In this document: positions 43,704 to 52,072 of the stretch, one piece after another
How the letters are laid out: the number at the start of each line of letters is the position of its first letter
How positions within the stretch are numbered: position 1 is the stretch's first letter
DNA from: Kitasatospora xanthocidica
Lineage (GTDB): Bacteria > Actinomycetota > Actinomycetes > Streptomycetales > Streptomycetaceae
Assembly (NCBI RefSeq): GCF_014656195.1
Contig: NZ_BNBY01000006.1
Span: 377,301-441,300, forward strand
DNA length: 64,000 bases
Direction of reading: 5' to 3'
Notes under the pieces: model-generated
Seen by the model: the letters and a program-made list of their open reading frames with translations, nothing else
Database searches by the model: none
What the model was told of the DNA's origin: nothing
Translations under genes and position numbers: made by a program

Positions 43704-44828
43704 GTGGCAGAGGACGGCGGCAACGGCGCGACGGCGGGCAGCCACGACCCCACGGTCGCGCTCGAACTGGAACGCCTGATCCTGGACGCGCCACGCCGCT
43801 ACACCCCGTACCAGGCCGCGCGCGCCGCCGACGTCCCGATGGAGCTGGCCACCCGGTTCTGGCGGGCCATGGGCTTCCCCGACATCGGCCAGTCCCGGGC
43901 CCTCACCGACGGTGACGTGATCGCGCTGCGGCGGCTGGCCGGTCTGGTCGAGTCCGGCCTGCTGAGCGAGTCGATGGCGATCCAGGTGGCCCGCTCCACG
44001 GGGCAGACCACGGCCCGGCTGGCCGGCTGGCAGATGGACACCTTCCTGGAGAACCTCACCCAGTCCGTCGAGCCCGGGCTGACCCGCGCCGACGTCGCCT
44101 ACCCGCTGGTCGAGCTGCTGCTGCCGGAGCTGGAGCAGTTCCTGGTGTACGTCTGGCGGCGCCAGCTGGCCGCCGTCACCGGCCGGGTGGTGCAGGCCGC
44201 CGAGGATCACGAGATCACCAGCGGCCGGCTCGCCGTCGGCTTCGCCGACCTGGTCGGCTTCACCCGGCTGTCCCGGCGGCTGGAGGAGGAGGAGCTCGGC
44301 GAGCTCGTCGAGACCTTCGAGAACACCTGCTCCGACCTGATCGCCGGACAGGGCGGCCGGGTGATCAAGACCCTCGGCGACGAGATCCTCTACGTCTCCG
44401 AGGACCCGGCGACCGCCGCCGAGATCGCGCTGAGCCTGATCGAGGCGCTGGCCGGGGACGAGGCCATCCCGCCGCTGCGGGTCGGCATGGCCTTCGGCAC
44501 GGTCACCTCCCGGATGGGCGACGTCTTCGGCACCACCGTCAACCTGGCCAGCCGGCTCACCTCGATCGCGCCCAAGGACGCGGTGCTGATCGACGGCGAG
44601 TTCGCCGCCGCGCTGGAGCAGAACGGCAGCGTCGCCCCGGCCGACTCGGAGGGGCCGGGCCTGGCCGAGGCGCTGTCGGCGGCCGCCGGGATGCCCGCCT
44701 CCGGGCTGCCGATGCCGGGGCCGGACGCCGGTGCCCGGTTCCACCTGCAGCCGATGTGGCGGCGGCCGGTGCGCGGGCTCGGGCTGGTCGAGCCGTGGCT
44801 GCTGACCCGGCGCCTGAGGGCGGAGTAG
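43704..44828 (+). CDS. cya: Class III adenylate cyclase
   Basis: 374 residues from GTG 43704 (GGGACGG upstream). The N-terminal half is helical and recalls a regulator-like domain (RYTPYQAARAADVPMELATR, LRRLAGLVESGLLSESMAIQ). The C-terminal half is the cyclase: metal-binding FADLVGFTRL (Asp182), IKTLGDEILYV with the second Asp, and GDVFGTTVNLASRL. From memory it is highly similar to the S. coelicolor cAMP-forming Cya, which is needed for germination. Soluble; no membrane segment. Followed at 277 bp by a GGDEF gene in the same orientation. Confidence 0.93.
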   Translation: MAEDGGNGATAGSHDPTVALELERLILDAPRRYTPYQAARAADVPMELATRFWRAMGFPDIGQSRALTDGDVIALRRLAGLVESGLLSESMAIQVARSTGQTTARLAGWQMDTFLENLTQSVEPGLTRADVAYPLVELLLPELEQFLVYVWRRQLAAVTGRVVQAAEDHEITSGRLAVGFADLVGFTRLSRRLEEEELGELVETFENTCSDLIAGQGGRVIKTLGDEILYVSEDPATAAEIALSLIEALAGDEAIPPLRVGMAFGTVTSRMGDVFGTTVNLASRLTSIAPKDAVLIDGEFAAALEQNGSVAPADSEGPGLAEALSAAAGMPASGLPMPGPDAGARFHLQPMWRRPVRGLGLVEPWLLTRRLRAE

Positions 44829-45105
44829 CCGGCCGCGAACGGGGTAGCCGCGAGGGTGCGGCCACTCCGGCGGCCTCCGGGTGCCTCTGACGGCCTCCGA
44901 CGGTCTCCGGATGCCTCCGGGGGCTGCCGGGTGCCGAACGGTTGAAACCCGTACGGTCCGGCGCGGGTCCGTCCGGGCAAACGGGGCATAACCGAACGAA
45001 ACCGCCATAGTCTTGGTGCAAGCGGCCGGTCGGGTGTGACCGGCCGACGGGGGTCCGGGCCGACCGGAGCCCCGGCAGGACCGAGCACAGGAGCGGGGCG
45101 AGCCG

Positions 45106-46926
45106 GTGAGCAGTGAGGCGATCATGACGGACCGCGGCTCGCGGCACCCGGACCCGCTGCCCGACCTGAGGCTGCAGTCCGTGGTCGAGCTGGCCCAGGA
45201 CATGGCCGGCGCGCTCACCCCGCTGGAGGCCGTCCGGGCCGCCGCCGCCCGGGCCACCGAGGCGCTCGGCGCCACCATGGCCGCCGTCTCGGTCTGGGAC
45301 CGCGAATCCGGCCGGCTGCGGGTCCTGGTCAACCACGGCGACCTCGCCCCCGGCGAGGAGGAACTGCCCGAGGACGAGTCCTACCCCGTCGCCGACTTCC
45401 CCGAGATCGTCACGTACCTGGAGGAGCGCTGGACCACCGGGCGGCTGCCGCGCGCCTGGCTGCAGTCCGCCGAGAACGTCGAACCGCACGCCGGCCACAC
45501 CCACCCGACCGCCGGCGCGTACTGCCGGGAACGCGCCGCCGCGCTGCGCCGGCGCGGGCGGGCCTGCTGCGTGGTCGCGCCGATCGTGCTGCACGGGCAG
45601 GCCTGGGGCGAGCTCTACCTCGCCCGGGCCGTCGGGATGCCCGAGTTCACCGAGGCCGACGCCGACTACGCGACCCTGCTCGCCGCCCAGGTCTCGGCCG
45701 GACTCGCCCAGACCGAACGCCTCGCCGACCTGCGCAAGCTCGCCTTCTCCGACCCGCTCACCGGCCTCGCCAACCGGCGGGCCGTCGACGCCCGGCTGGA
45801 GAGCGCGCTGGAGGCGCACAACCGGGACAATACCGTGGTCTCGCTGGTCGTCTGCGACGTCAACGGACTGAAGCGGGTCAACGACCAGCTCGGCCACGAG
45901 ATGGGCGACCGGCTGCTGGAACGGTTCGCCCACCAGCTCTCGCTGGCCGCCGCCAAACTCCCCGGCAGCCTCGCCGCCCGGCTCGGCGGCGACGAGTTCT
46001 GCCTGCTCGTCGAGGGCCAGAAGGCCGACGAGGTGGTCGCCGTCGCCGAGGAGCTCTGCGCCCGGGCCCTCGCGCTCTCCGAGGGCGAGGGCGTGGCCTG
46101 CGGCGTCGCCTCCACCGGCGACTCCATCGGGCCCGTCACCACCCCCGACCGGCTCTTCCGGCTCGCCGACGCCGCCCAGTACCGGGCCAAGGCCGCCCGG
46201 GCCGCCCACCCCGTCGTCGCCGGCCGCAGCCACGGCCCCGGCTTCGCACCCGACCCCACGGTGCTGCTCGCCGACGCCGCCGACCCGCACCACCGGGCCG
46301 ACGGGCGGCGCGGAACGAACGGCCGGGCCGGCTCCGGCGACCGGCGGCGGTTCCGCGGCGCGGCCCACAGCGCCGACCCCGGCCAACTGCTCGCCGCCGT
46401 CCTCTCCGCCCTCGACCAGGCCGCCGCCGCCCGGGCCGTCCACCCCGCCGACACCCTCGGCAAGCTCGTCGTCGTCGCCGAGGCCTCCGCCCGGCTGCTC
46501 GACGCCGTCGGCTGGTGGATCTCGTACGTGCCGCCCGGCTCCCACCTCATGCGCACCGCCCAGCACGCCGTCTACCGGATGACCAGCGGGCCCAGCAGCT
46601 CCCGCGCGGAGACCCAGCGCGCCCAGATCGAGGCCCCCGACGCCGTCTTCGACCTGCGCCACTACCCGCTGACCCGCCGTGCCGTCCGCGGCGGCGCCTT
46701 CGCCCTCCGGGCCGGCGCGGCCGGCAACGACCCGGCGGAGGAGGCGATGCTCGTCGTCTCCGGCTACCGCGGCATGGTCGCCGCCGGCGGCCAGAACCCG
46801 GCCGGCGGCTGGCTCGTGGAACTCTTCGCCGACGACGCGACGCTGCCCCTCGGCCAGGCCGCCTGCGCCATGCGGGCCCTGGTCGCCGTCGCCCTGTCGG
46901 GCGCGGCCTCCCCGCCGGCGGTGTGA
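45106..46926 (+). CDS. GAF-GGDEF-GAF protein, probable diguanylate cyclase
   Basis: 606 residues. An N-terminal GAF-like domain (about 20-205, ending in AQVSAGLAQTERLADLRKLA) is followed by a full GGDEF domain with FSDPLTGLANRR, VVCDVNGLKRVND and the signature LGGDEFCLLV (about 294-298). After a disordered Arg/Asp-rich linker, a second region of about 180 residues also looks GAF-like. The inhibitory RxxD site normally five residues before GGDEF is not there. The catalytic residues suggest active c-di-GMP synthesis. No transmembrane segment. GTG 45106 chosen; ATG 45124 is an alternative. Streptomycetes carry a homologue at the same place near cya and hutH. Confidence 0.9.
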   Translation: MSSEAIMTDRGSRHPDPLPDLRLQSVVELAQDMAGALTPLEAVRAAAARATEALGATMAAVSVWDRESGRLRVLVNHGDLAPGEEELPEDESYPVADFPEIVTYLEERWTTGRLPRAWLQSAENVEPHAGHTHPTAGAYCRERAAALRRRGRACCVVAPIVLHGQAWGELYLARAVGMPEFTEADADYATLLAAQVSAGLAQTERLADLRKLAFSDPLTGLANRRAVDARLESALEAHNRDNTVVSLVVCDVNGLKRVNDQLGHEMGDRLLERFAHQLSLAAAKLPGSLAARLGGDEFCLLVEGQKADEVVAVAEELCARALALSEGEGVACGVASTGDSIGPVTTPDRLFRLADAAQYRAKAARAAHPVVAGRSHGPGFAPDPTVLLADAADPHHRADGRRGTNGRAGSGDRRRFRGAAHSADPGQLLAAVLSALDQAAAARAVHPADTLGKLVVVAEASARLLDAVGWWISYVPPGSHLMRTAQHAVYRMTSGPSSSRAETQRAQIEAPDAVFDLRHYPLTRRAVRGGAFALRAGAAGNDPAEEAMLVVSGYRGMVAAGGQNPAGGWLVELFADDATLPLGQAACAMRALVAVALSGAASPPAV

Positions 46927-47243
46927 GGGGGCGGTGTTGCTGCTGGGGGCGGTCGGCCCGTGGAACTGGCCCTTCCCTCCGGTCGGGCCGCCTGCGCGAT
47001 ACGGCCCCTGGGCGCCGTAGCTGGCCGGAGTTCCGCGCGCGGGCGGCCTGTGGAGCCCTCCGTCGACGGTGCGGCGCTCCGCTCGGTCGGGCGGCGGCGC
47101 CGTCGTGTGTCGATTCGGTGACCGCCGCGTCGCGGGTGGGTCGCGGTCGGGGTCGGAGGGTGCCGTGGGTGGGTGGGGCGGTGGGATGGTGGACCGCCGG
47201 TCGGTCGGTCGGTCGGTCGGCCGGACGGGAACGGGGGCGGGTC
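46927..47243 (+). other. Intergenic region with GGTC microsatellite
   Basis: 317 bp without a supportable gene. Near its end, GGTC is repeated five times (47199-47220), flanked by G-rich GGGTGGGTGGGGCGG. A promoter for the following small membrane-protein gene must be here, but no clear hexamers are visible. Confidence 0.4.
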
Positions 47244-47600
47244 ATGGGCAGACGGTTGGTGGGCGCGGCGGTCGCCGGGGTGCTGGTGCTCGGCGGCGGG
47301 GTGGCGATGGCCGCTCCGGCGTCGGCGGCCGCGGTGGTGCGGCCGGCGGGTGTGGCGCGGACGGCTCCGGCACGGACGGCACCGGAGCGGGCGCCGCTGG
47401 CGCGGGACGGCGTCCGGGCGCACCGGATCAGCCAGCTCGCCGGGTCGAAGTCGAAGTCCAAGACGAAGAAGAAGGTCAAGCGCGGCTTCTTCCACGGGTT
47501 CTTCCACGGCTTCCTCGGCTGGCTGGCCGTGGTCCTGCTGGTCGGCCTGCTGGCCACGGTCCTGGTCGTGCTCTGGGTCAGGAGCCGGAACCGCCGCTAG
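47244..47600 (+). CDS. Small exported/membrane protein, unknown
   Basis: 118 residues. ATG 47244 follows GGGGGCGGG at normal distance. A signal sequence (RLVGAAVAGVLVLGGGVAMA) with probable cleavage near APASAA is followed by a disordered Ala/Arg region. A strongly basic Lys/Ser stretch (SKSKSKTKKKVKRG), a GFFHGFFHGFLGW motif and a C-terminal helix (VVLLVGLLATVLVVLWV) follow, with RSRNRR at the end. The protein probably spans the membrane once with the N-terminal part outside. Function unknown. Its last 23 bp overlap the 3' end of the convergent TetR gene. Confidence 0.65.
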   Translation: MGRRLVGAAVAGVLVLGGGVAMAAPASAAAVVRPAGVARTAPARTAPERAPLARDGVRAHRISQLAGSKSKSKTKKKVKRGFFHGFFHGFLGWLAVVLLVGLLATVLVVLWVRSRNRR

Positions 47601-48210
47601 GGCCCGTCCTGGCCGCGGGCGGGGTGAGGGCCAGCATCGCGGCGTCGACGAGCCGGTCCGCGTGGTCGTGGCTGAGCGGGCCGAGCCGGTACTGCCAGCG
47701 GTAGGCGAGCGGGCCGTAGAAGAGTTCGACGGCCAGGTCGAGGTCGGCGTCGGGGGCGATCTGGCCGGCCTCGCGGGCGGTGCGCAGCCGGTCGCGGGTG
47801 ATCTCCAGCAGCGGGTCCAGCAGGCGGGTGCGGTACTCGGCGTGCAGCGCGGGGTCGTTGAGGATCTCGGCGGCGAGGCCCCGGAAGGTGCGGTCGGTGG
47901 CCGGGTCGGCGAGTTCGTCGGAGCTGGCGCGCAGGACGGTCCGGAGGTCGGCGGCGAGGTCGCCGGTGTCGGGAAGGGCGAGGCTGCCCTCGTGCTCGCT
48001 GGCGGCGAGGAAGGCGTCGAAGACGACCGCCCCCTTCGAGGGCCACCAGCGGTAGATGGTCTGCTTGCCGACTCCGGCGCGGGCGGCGATCGCCTCGATG
48101 GTGACCTTGCCGTAGCCGACCTCGGCGACGAGTTCGGTGGCGGCGGTGAGGACGGCGGCGCGGGAGCGCTCGCTGCGGCGGGCGGGGTCGGGAGCGGTTC
48201 TGGAGGTCAT
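47578..48210 (-). CDS. TetR family repressor, likely controlling the glycosyltransferase
   Basis: 210 residues. HTH at about 18-64 (VLTAATELVAEVGYGKVTIE, ARAGVGKQTIYRWWPSKGAV), then a TetR_C ligand-binding domain. Divergent from the macrolide-type glycosyltransferase gene with 127 bp between. That gap holds three copies of a palindrome CGAGACG-NAT-CGTCTCG, so the protein most likely represses both genes. ATG 48210. The ligand may be the compound glycosylated by the neighbour. Its 3' end overlaps the convergent small-protein gene by 23 bp. Confidence 0.9.
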   Translation of the reverse strand: MTSRTAPDPARRSERSRAAVLTAATELVAEVGYGKVTIEAIAARAGVGKQTIYRWWPSKGAVVFDAFLAASEHEGSLALPDTGDLAADLRTVLRASSDELADPATDRTFRGLAAEILNDPALHAEYRTRLLDPLLEITRDRLRTAREAGQIAPDADLDLAVELFYGPLAYRWQYRLGPLSHDHADRLVDAAMLALTPPAARTGPSGGSGS

Positions 48211-48239
48211 GGAGGAAAAGTCTAGGCGAAATGGCGAGA

Positions 48240-48310
48240 CGAGACGTATTGTCTCCTCAAGACCTCGCGAGACGGATCGTCTCGCGAGCAGTGCGAGACG
48301 ATCCGTCTCG
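48240..48310. promoter_or_regulatory. Three TetR-type operators (CGAGACG-N3-CGTCTCG)
   Basis: Site 2 (48264-48288) is perfect with 11-bp arms (CTCGCGAGACG) around GAT. Site 3 (48294-48310) is perfect with 7-bp arms around ATC. Site 1 (48240-48256, CGAGACG-TAT-TGTCTCC) has two mismatches. Sites lie 27-30 bp apart centre to centre, close to three helical turns, between the two divergent genes. Confidence 0.85.
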
Positions 48311-48337
48311 TCTCATCCGCTACCCCCGGAGGTGCCC

Positions 48338-49549
48338 GTGTTCCGCCCCGCACACATCCTGATGGTCTCCGTCCCGGCCCACGGGCACGTCAACCCGAGC
48401 CTCGCCGTGATCACCGAGCTGGTCGCCCGGGGCCACCGGGTCAGCTACGTCAACGACCCCTCCTTCCGGGAGACCGTCGAGTCCACCGGCGCCACCTTCG
48501 TCCCCTATCCGACGAAGCTGCCGCTCGCCGACGACCCCAACGGCTGGATGGAGGACCCGGTGGCGATCCAGGAGCTGTTCCTGGACGACGCGCTCTCCAT
48601 GTGGCCCGTCCTGCTGGAGGCCTTCACCGAGGACCGGCCCGACCTGGTGCTCTGCGACATCGCGGGCTACGCGGGCCGGGCGCTCGGCGAGCGGCTGGGG
48701 GTGCCGGTGGTGCAGCTGTCGCCGACCTTCGTCGGCTGGGAGGGCTTCGAGCAGGACCTGGCCGAGATGTTCGAGGCCATCCGCACCGGCCCGGGTGGCG
48801 CCGAGCACTACCGCCGGTTCGCCGACTGGCTGGCCGAGGCCGGCGCGGTGCGGCGCGACGTGGACGCCTTCAAGAACGTGGACATCTTCAAGAACCGTCC
48901 GGAGCGGGCGGTCGCGCTGGTCCCGCGGGCCCTGCAGCCCAACGCCGACCGGGTCGACGACCGGCGGATCAGCTTCGTCGGCCCCTGCTTCGGCGACCGG
49001 GCCCACCAGGGGCGGTGGCAGCGGCCGGCCGGCGCCGAGAAGGTGCTGCTGGTCTCGCTGGGCTCCGCGTTCACCCACCACCCGGCGTTCTACCGGGCCT
49101 GCGTCCAGGCCTTCGGGGACCTGCCGGGCTGGCACACGGTGCTGCAGATCGGCGCGCACACCGACCCGGCCGAGCTCGGCGAGGTGCCGGACACCGTCGA
49201 GGTGCGCCGCTGGGTGCCGCAGCTGTCGGTGCTCGCCCAGGCGGACGCCTTCGTCACCCACGCGGGCATGGGCGGCTCCAGCGAGGGGCTGTTCCACGCG
49301 GTGCCGATGATCGCGGTGCCGCAGGCCACCGACCAGTTCGCCAACGCGGACGCGCTGGTGGGCCTGGGCGTCGCCCGCCGGCTGGACACCGAGGAGGCGA
49401 CCCCGGAGGCGCTGCGCGCCGCGCTGCTGGAGCTGGTCGGTGATCCGGCGGTGGCCGGGCGGCTGCGGGAGCTGTCCGCTGCCGGCCGGGCCGAGGGCGG
49501 CACCGCCCGGGCGGCCGACCTGATCGAGGCGGAACTCGGGCGGCGGTGA
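48338..49549 (+). CDS. MGT/OleD-type glycosyltransferase (macrolide-inactivating family)
   Basis: 403 residues, GT-B fold of the GT1 family. N-terminal acceptor domain begins HILMVSVPAHGHVNPSLAVI. The C-terminal UDP-sugar site reads VTHAGMGGSSEGLFHAVPMI with AVPQATDQFANADAL, the signature of OleD, OleI and Mgt, which attach glucose to macrolides. GTG 48338 is chosen for its GGAGG ribosome site 5 nt upstream; longer frames run through the operators. Paired with a divergent TetR repressor, which fits inducible resistance or detoxification. No macrolide pathway is visible in the window, so defence against foreign compounds is the simplest reading. Confidence 0.9.
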   Translation: MFRPAHILMVSVPAHGHVNPSLAVITELVARGHRVSYVNDPSFRETVESTGATFVPYPTKLPLADDPNGWMEDPVAIQELFLDDALSMWPVLLEAFTEDRPDLVLCDIAGYAGRALGERLGVPVVQLSPTFVGWEGFEQDLAEMFEAIRTGPGGAEHYRRFADWLAEAGAVRRDVDAFKNVDIFKNRPERAVALVPRALQPNADRVDDRRISFVGPCFGDRAHQGRWQRPAGAEKVLLVSLGSAFTHHPAFYRACVQAFGDLPGWHTVLQIGAHTDPAELGEVPDTVEVRRWVPQLSVLAQADAFVTHAGMGGSSEGLFHAVPMIAVPQATDQFANADALVGLGVARRLDTEEATPEALRAALLELVGDPAVAGRLRELSAAGRAEGGTARAADLIEAELGRR

Positions 49550-49563
49550 GACCCGGGCGGCCT

Positions 49564-49612
49564 CGGGGCGGGGGCGTACGGGGGCGGCTGCGGGGCGGGG
49601 GGCGTACGGGGG
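49564..49612 (+). repeat. G-rich direct repeat, unit CGGGGCGGGGGCGTACGGGG
   Basis: Two near-identical 20-22-bp units (49564-49584 and 49591-49612) stand between the glycosyltransferase stop and the hutH promoter. The runs of four or more G on the plus strand could fold into G-quadruplexes. Confidence 0.6.
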
Positions 49613-49718
49613 GCGCGGCGTGCGGCGCGGGGCCGGACGGCGGAGAATCCGGACGAAGGTGAATCCGGATGGCGAACACCTGTTGTCATATCTTCATTCA
49701 CCTGATGTGATGGTGTAT

Positions 49719-51302
49719 ATGGATATGCACAGTGCTGTGGCCCCCGACGCTCCGCTGGTCCTGGTCGGCAAGGCCGACGTCAGCGCCGAGGACGTTCTGG
49801 CCGTCGCCCGGGGCAACGCCCGGGTCGAGATCGGTCCCGACGCGCTGGCCGAGATGGCCGCCGCCCGTGCGCGGATCGACGCCCTCGCGGCCGAGCCGCG
49901 TCCCGTCTACGGCGTGTCGACCGGCTTCGGCGCGCTCGCCGTACGGCACATCAGCCCCGAGCTGCGCGCGCAGCTGCAGCGGTCGCTGGTGCGCTCGCAC
50001 GCCGCCGGCATGGGCCCGGCGGTCGAGCGCGAGGTGGTCCGCGCGCTGGTGTTCCTGCGGATGAAGACCCTGGCCTCCGGCCGTACCGGCGTGCGCCCGC
50101 TCGTCGCGCAGACCATGGCCGCCCTGCTCAACGCCGGCATCACCCCGGTGGTCCGCGAGTTCGGCTCGCTCGGCTGCTCCGGCGACCTCGCGCCGCTCTC
50201 GCACTGCGCGCTGGTCCTGATGGGCGAGGGCACCGCCACCGGCCCGGACGGCGTGGAGAAGCCCGCCGCCGAGCTGCTCGCCGCCGCCGGCATCGAGCCG
50301 GTCGAGCTGCTGGAGAAGGAGGGCCTGGCCCTCATCAACGGCACCGACGGCATGCTCGGCATGCTGGTCATGGCCATCGCCGACCTGCAGCGGCTGTTCA
50401 CCACCGCCGACATCACCGCCGCGATGTCCCTGGAGGCGCTGCTCGGCACCGACAAGGTGCTCGCCCCCGAGCTGCACGCCCCGATCCGCCCGCACCCGGG
50501 CCAGGCGCTGAGCGCCGCCAACATGCTCGCCGTCCTCAAGGACTCCGGCCTCACCGGCCACCACCAGGACGACGCGCCGCGGGTCCAGGACGCGTACTCG
50601 ATCCGCTGCGCCCCGCAGGTCGCCGGGGCCGGCCGGGACACCCTGGCCCACGCCCAGCTGGTCGCCTCCCGCGAGCTGGCCGCCTCGGTGGACAACCCGG
50701 TCGTGCTGCCGGACGGCCGGGTCGAGTCCAACGGCAACTTCCACGGCGCCCCGGTCGCGTACGTGCTGGACTTCCTCGCCATCGCCGCCGCCGACCTCGG
50801 CTCGATCTCCGAGCGCCGCACCGACCGGCTGCTCGACAAGGCCCGCTCGCACGGCCTGCCGGCCTTCCTGGCCGACGACCCGGGCGTGGACTCCGGCCTG
50901 ATGATCGCCCAGTACACCCAGGCGGCCCTGGTCAGCGAGAACAAGCGGCTCGCCGTCCCCGCCTCGGTCGACTCGATCCCGTCCTCCGCGATGCAGGAGG
51001 ACCACGTGTCGATGGGCTGGTCGGCCGCGCGCAAGCTGCGCCAGGCCGTCGAGAACCTCGGCCGGATCCTCGCCGTCGAGCTCACCGCCTCCGCCCGCGC
51101 GCTGGAGATCCGCCAGCAGGCCGACACCACCGGCCGGATCGCCCCGGCGACCGCGGCCGCGCTGGCCGTCGCCCGGGAGGCTGGGGTCGGCGGCGCCGGC
51201 CGCGACCGCTTCCTCTCGCCGGACCTGGAGGCGGCGGCGGCGCTGGTCGCCTCCGGCGAGCTGGTGCGCGCGGTGGAGAAGGTCACCGGCCCGCTGGCCT
51301 GA
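49719..51302 (+). CDS. hutH: Histidine ammonia-lyase
   Basis: 527 residues, converting histidine to urocanate and ammonia. The MIO prosthetic group forms from Cys153-Ser154-Gly155 in the loop FGSLGCSGDLAPLSH; the Cys in place of Ala is also found in the S. griseus enzyme. Further motifs: YGVSTGFGAL, VQDAYSIRCAPQ, ESNGNFHGAP. ATG 49719 gives MDMH as in S. griseus HutH; GTG 49707 and ATG 49710 are in-frame alternatives. No ribosome site; an AT-rich stretch with a possible -10 TATCTT (49689-49694) lies just upstream. Stands apart from the other hut genes, 2.2 kb before hutU. Confidence 0.95.
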   Translation: MDMHSAVAPDAPLVLVGKADVSAEDVLAVARGNARVEIGPDALAEMAAARARIDALAAEPRPVYGVSTGFGALAVRHISPELRAQLQRSLVRSHAAGMGPAVEREVVRALVFLRMKTLASGRTGVRPLVAQTMAALLNAGITPVVREFGSLGCSGDLAPLSHCALVLMGEGTATGPDGVEKPAAELLAAAGIEPVELLEKEGLALINGTDGMLGMLVMAIADLQRLFTTADITAAMSLEALLGTDKVLAPELHAPIRPHPGQALSAANMLAVLKDSGLTGHHQDDAPRVQDAYSIRCAPQVAGAGRDTLAHAQLVASRELAASVDNPVVLPDGRVESNGNFHGAPVAYVLDFLAIAAADLGSISERRTDRLLDKARSHGLPAFLADDPGVDSGLMIAQYTQAALVSENKRLAVPASVDSIPSSAMQEDHVSMGWSAARKLRQAVENLGRILAVELTASARALEIRQQADTTGRIAPATAAALAVAREAGVGGAGRDRFLSPDLEAAAALVASGELVRAVEKVTGPLA

Positions 51303-51361
51303 CGCCCCCTCGCCGCGGGGCGGCCGGGACCAGGGCCGGGCAAGGATCCACGAGCCAGGCC

Positions 51362-51781
51362 CTAGTCCCAGTCGCTCCGCGGCCGGCGCTCCTCGCGGTT
51401 GCGGCGCTCGCCGAACGCGGCGGCGACGTTGACCCCGACGATGCCCGCCCAGCAGACCATCAGGCCGGCGAAGCCGCCGCTCCCCGGACTGGTGGCGATC
51501 GCGGTCAGTGGGATGCCGAGCACCATCGAGACCACCGCGAGTCCGTTGCCGGAGCGCTTGCCCCAGCCCTGGCGGCGGGGGCGCTGGTCCCGGTGGTGGT
51601 AGGGGCGCTCGTAGTCGTCCATCCGCTGGGCCACGGAGCGCTCGACCCGCGCGTCCAGGCGGGCGTCGAGACGCTTCATGAAGGAGTCGACGAGCTCGTC
51701 CTCGTACTCCTTGCCGAGCTCCTTGCGGGCCTGCAGGGTGGCGTCGAGGTCGCGCCGCAGATCGTCCTGGCGAGTGTCCAT
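51362..51781 (-). CDS. Conserved membrane protein with coiled-coil start
   Basis: 139 residues. N-terminal 60 residues are charged and helical, probably coiled coil (DLRRDLDATLQARKELGKEY, MKRLDARLDARVERSVAQRM). A basic linker and then two hydrophobic segments follow (GLAVVSMVLGIPLTAIATS, GLMVCWAGIVGVNVAAAF), and the protein ends in a charged tail. I recognise no named function. Monocistronic, between hutH and the RpiR gene. ATG 51781. Confidence 0.75.
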   Translation of the reverse strand: MDTRQDDLRRDLDATLQARKELGKEYEDELVDSFMKRLDARLDARVERSVAQRMDDYERPYHHRDQRPRRQGWGKRSGNGLAVVSMVLGIPLTAIATSPGSGGFAGLMVCWAGIVGVNVAAAFGERRNREERRPRSDWD

Positions 51782-51922
51782 GGAGAACAGCGTGGGCCCG
51801 CCGGGACGTCCGGTCCATCCGTTCGCGGGGAGAATCCGGGCGGGCTCAGGGACAAATCAGGGTTACCCCTAGCCGGGGGCCGGCCACCGTCCGGATGCCG
51901 CCTCCCTCCGTCCGCTCCCCGG

Positions 51923-52006
51923 GACGTCTCCCCGGACGTCCCGCCGGGACGTCTCCCCGAACGCCCCATCGGACGTCTCACCCGACGTCCCGCCGTACGA
52001 GACGTC
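51923..52006 (+). repeat. Phased array of six GACGTC palindromes upstream of the RpiR gene
   Basis: GACGTC occurs at 51923, 51935, 51948, 51972, 51984 and 52001. A degenerate copy (GAACGCC) fills the place near 51960, so the basic period is 12-13 bp. Flanks alternate between GG-GACGTC-TCCCC and GG-GACGTC-CCGCC. The array ends about 70 nt before the RpiR start, within its promoter region. Confidence 0.7.
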
Positions 52007-52072
52007 TTTGCCAGGCGCGACGCGCTGCTGCACAGTCGTCGTCCGACCCGCTCGCATCCGGAGGTACCGCTG

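Noticed and set aside
46927..47243. Small genes in the gap after the GGDEF gene
   Set aside because: Open frames there show no ribosome site or recognisable domain; the region is low-complexity with a GGTC repeat.
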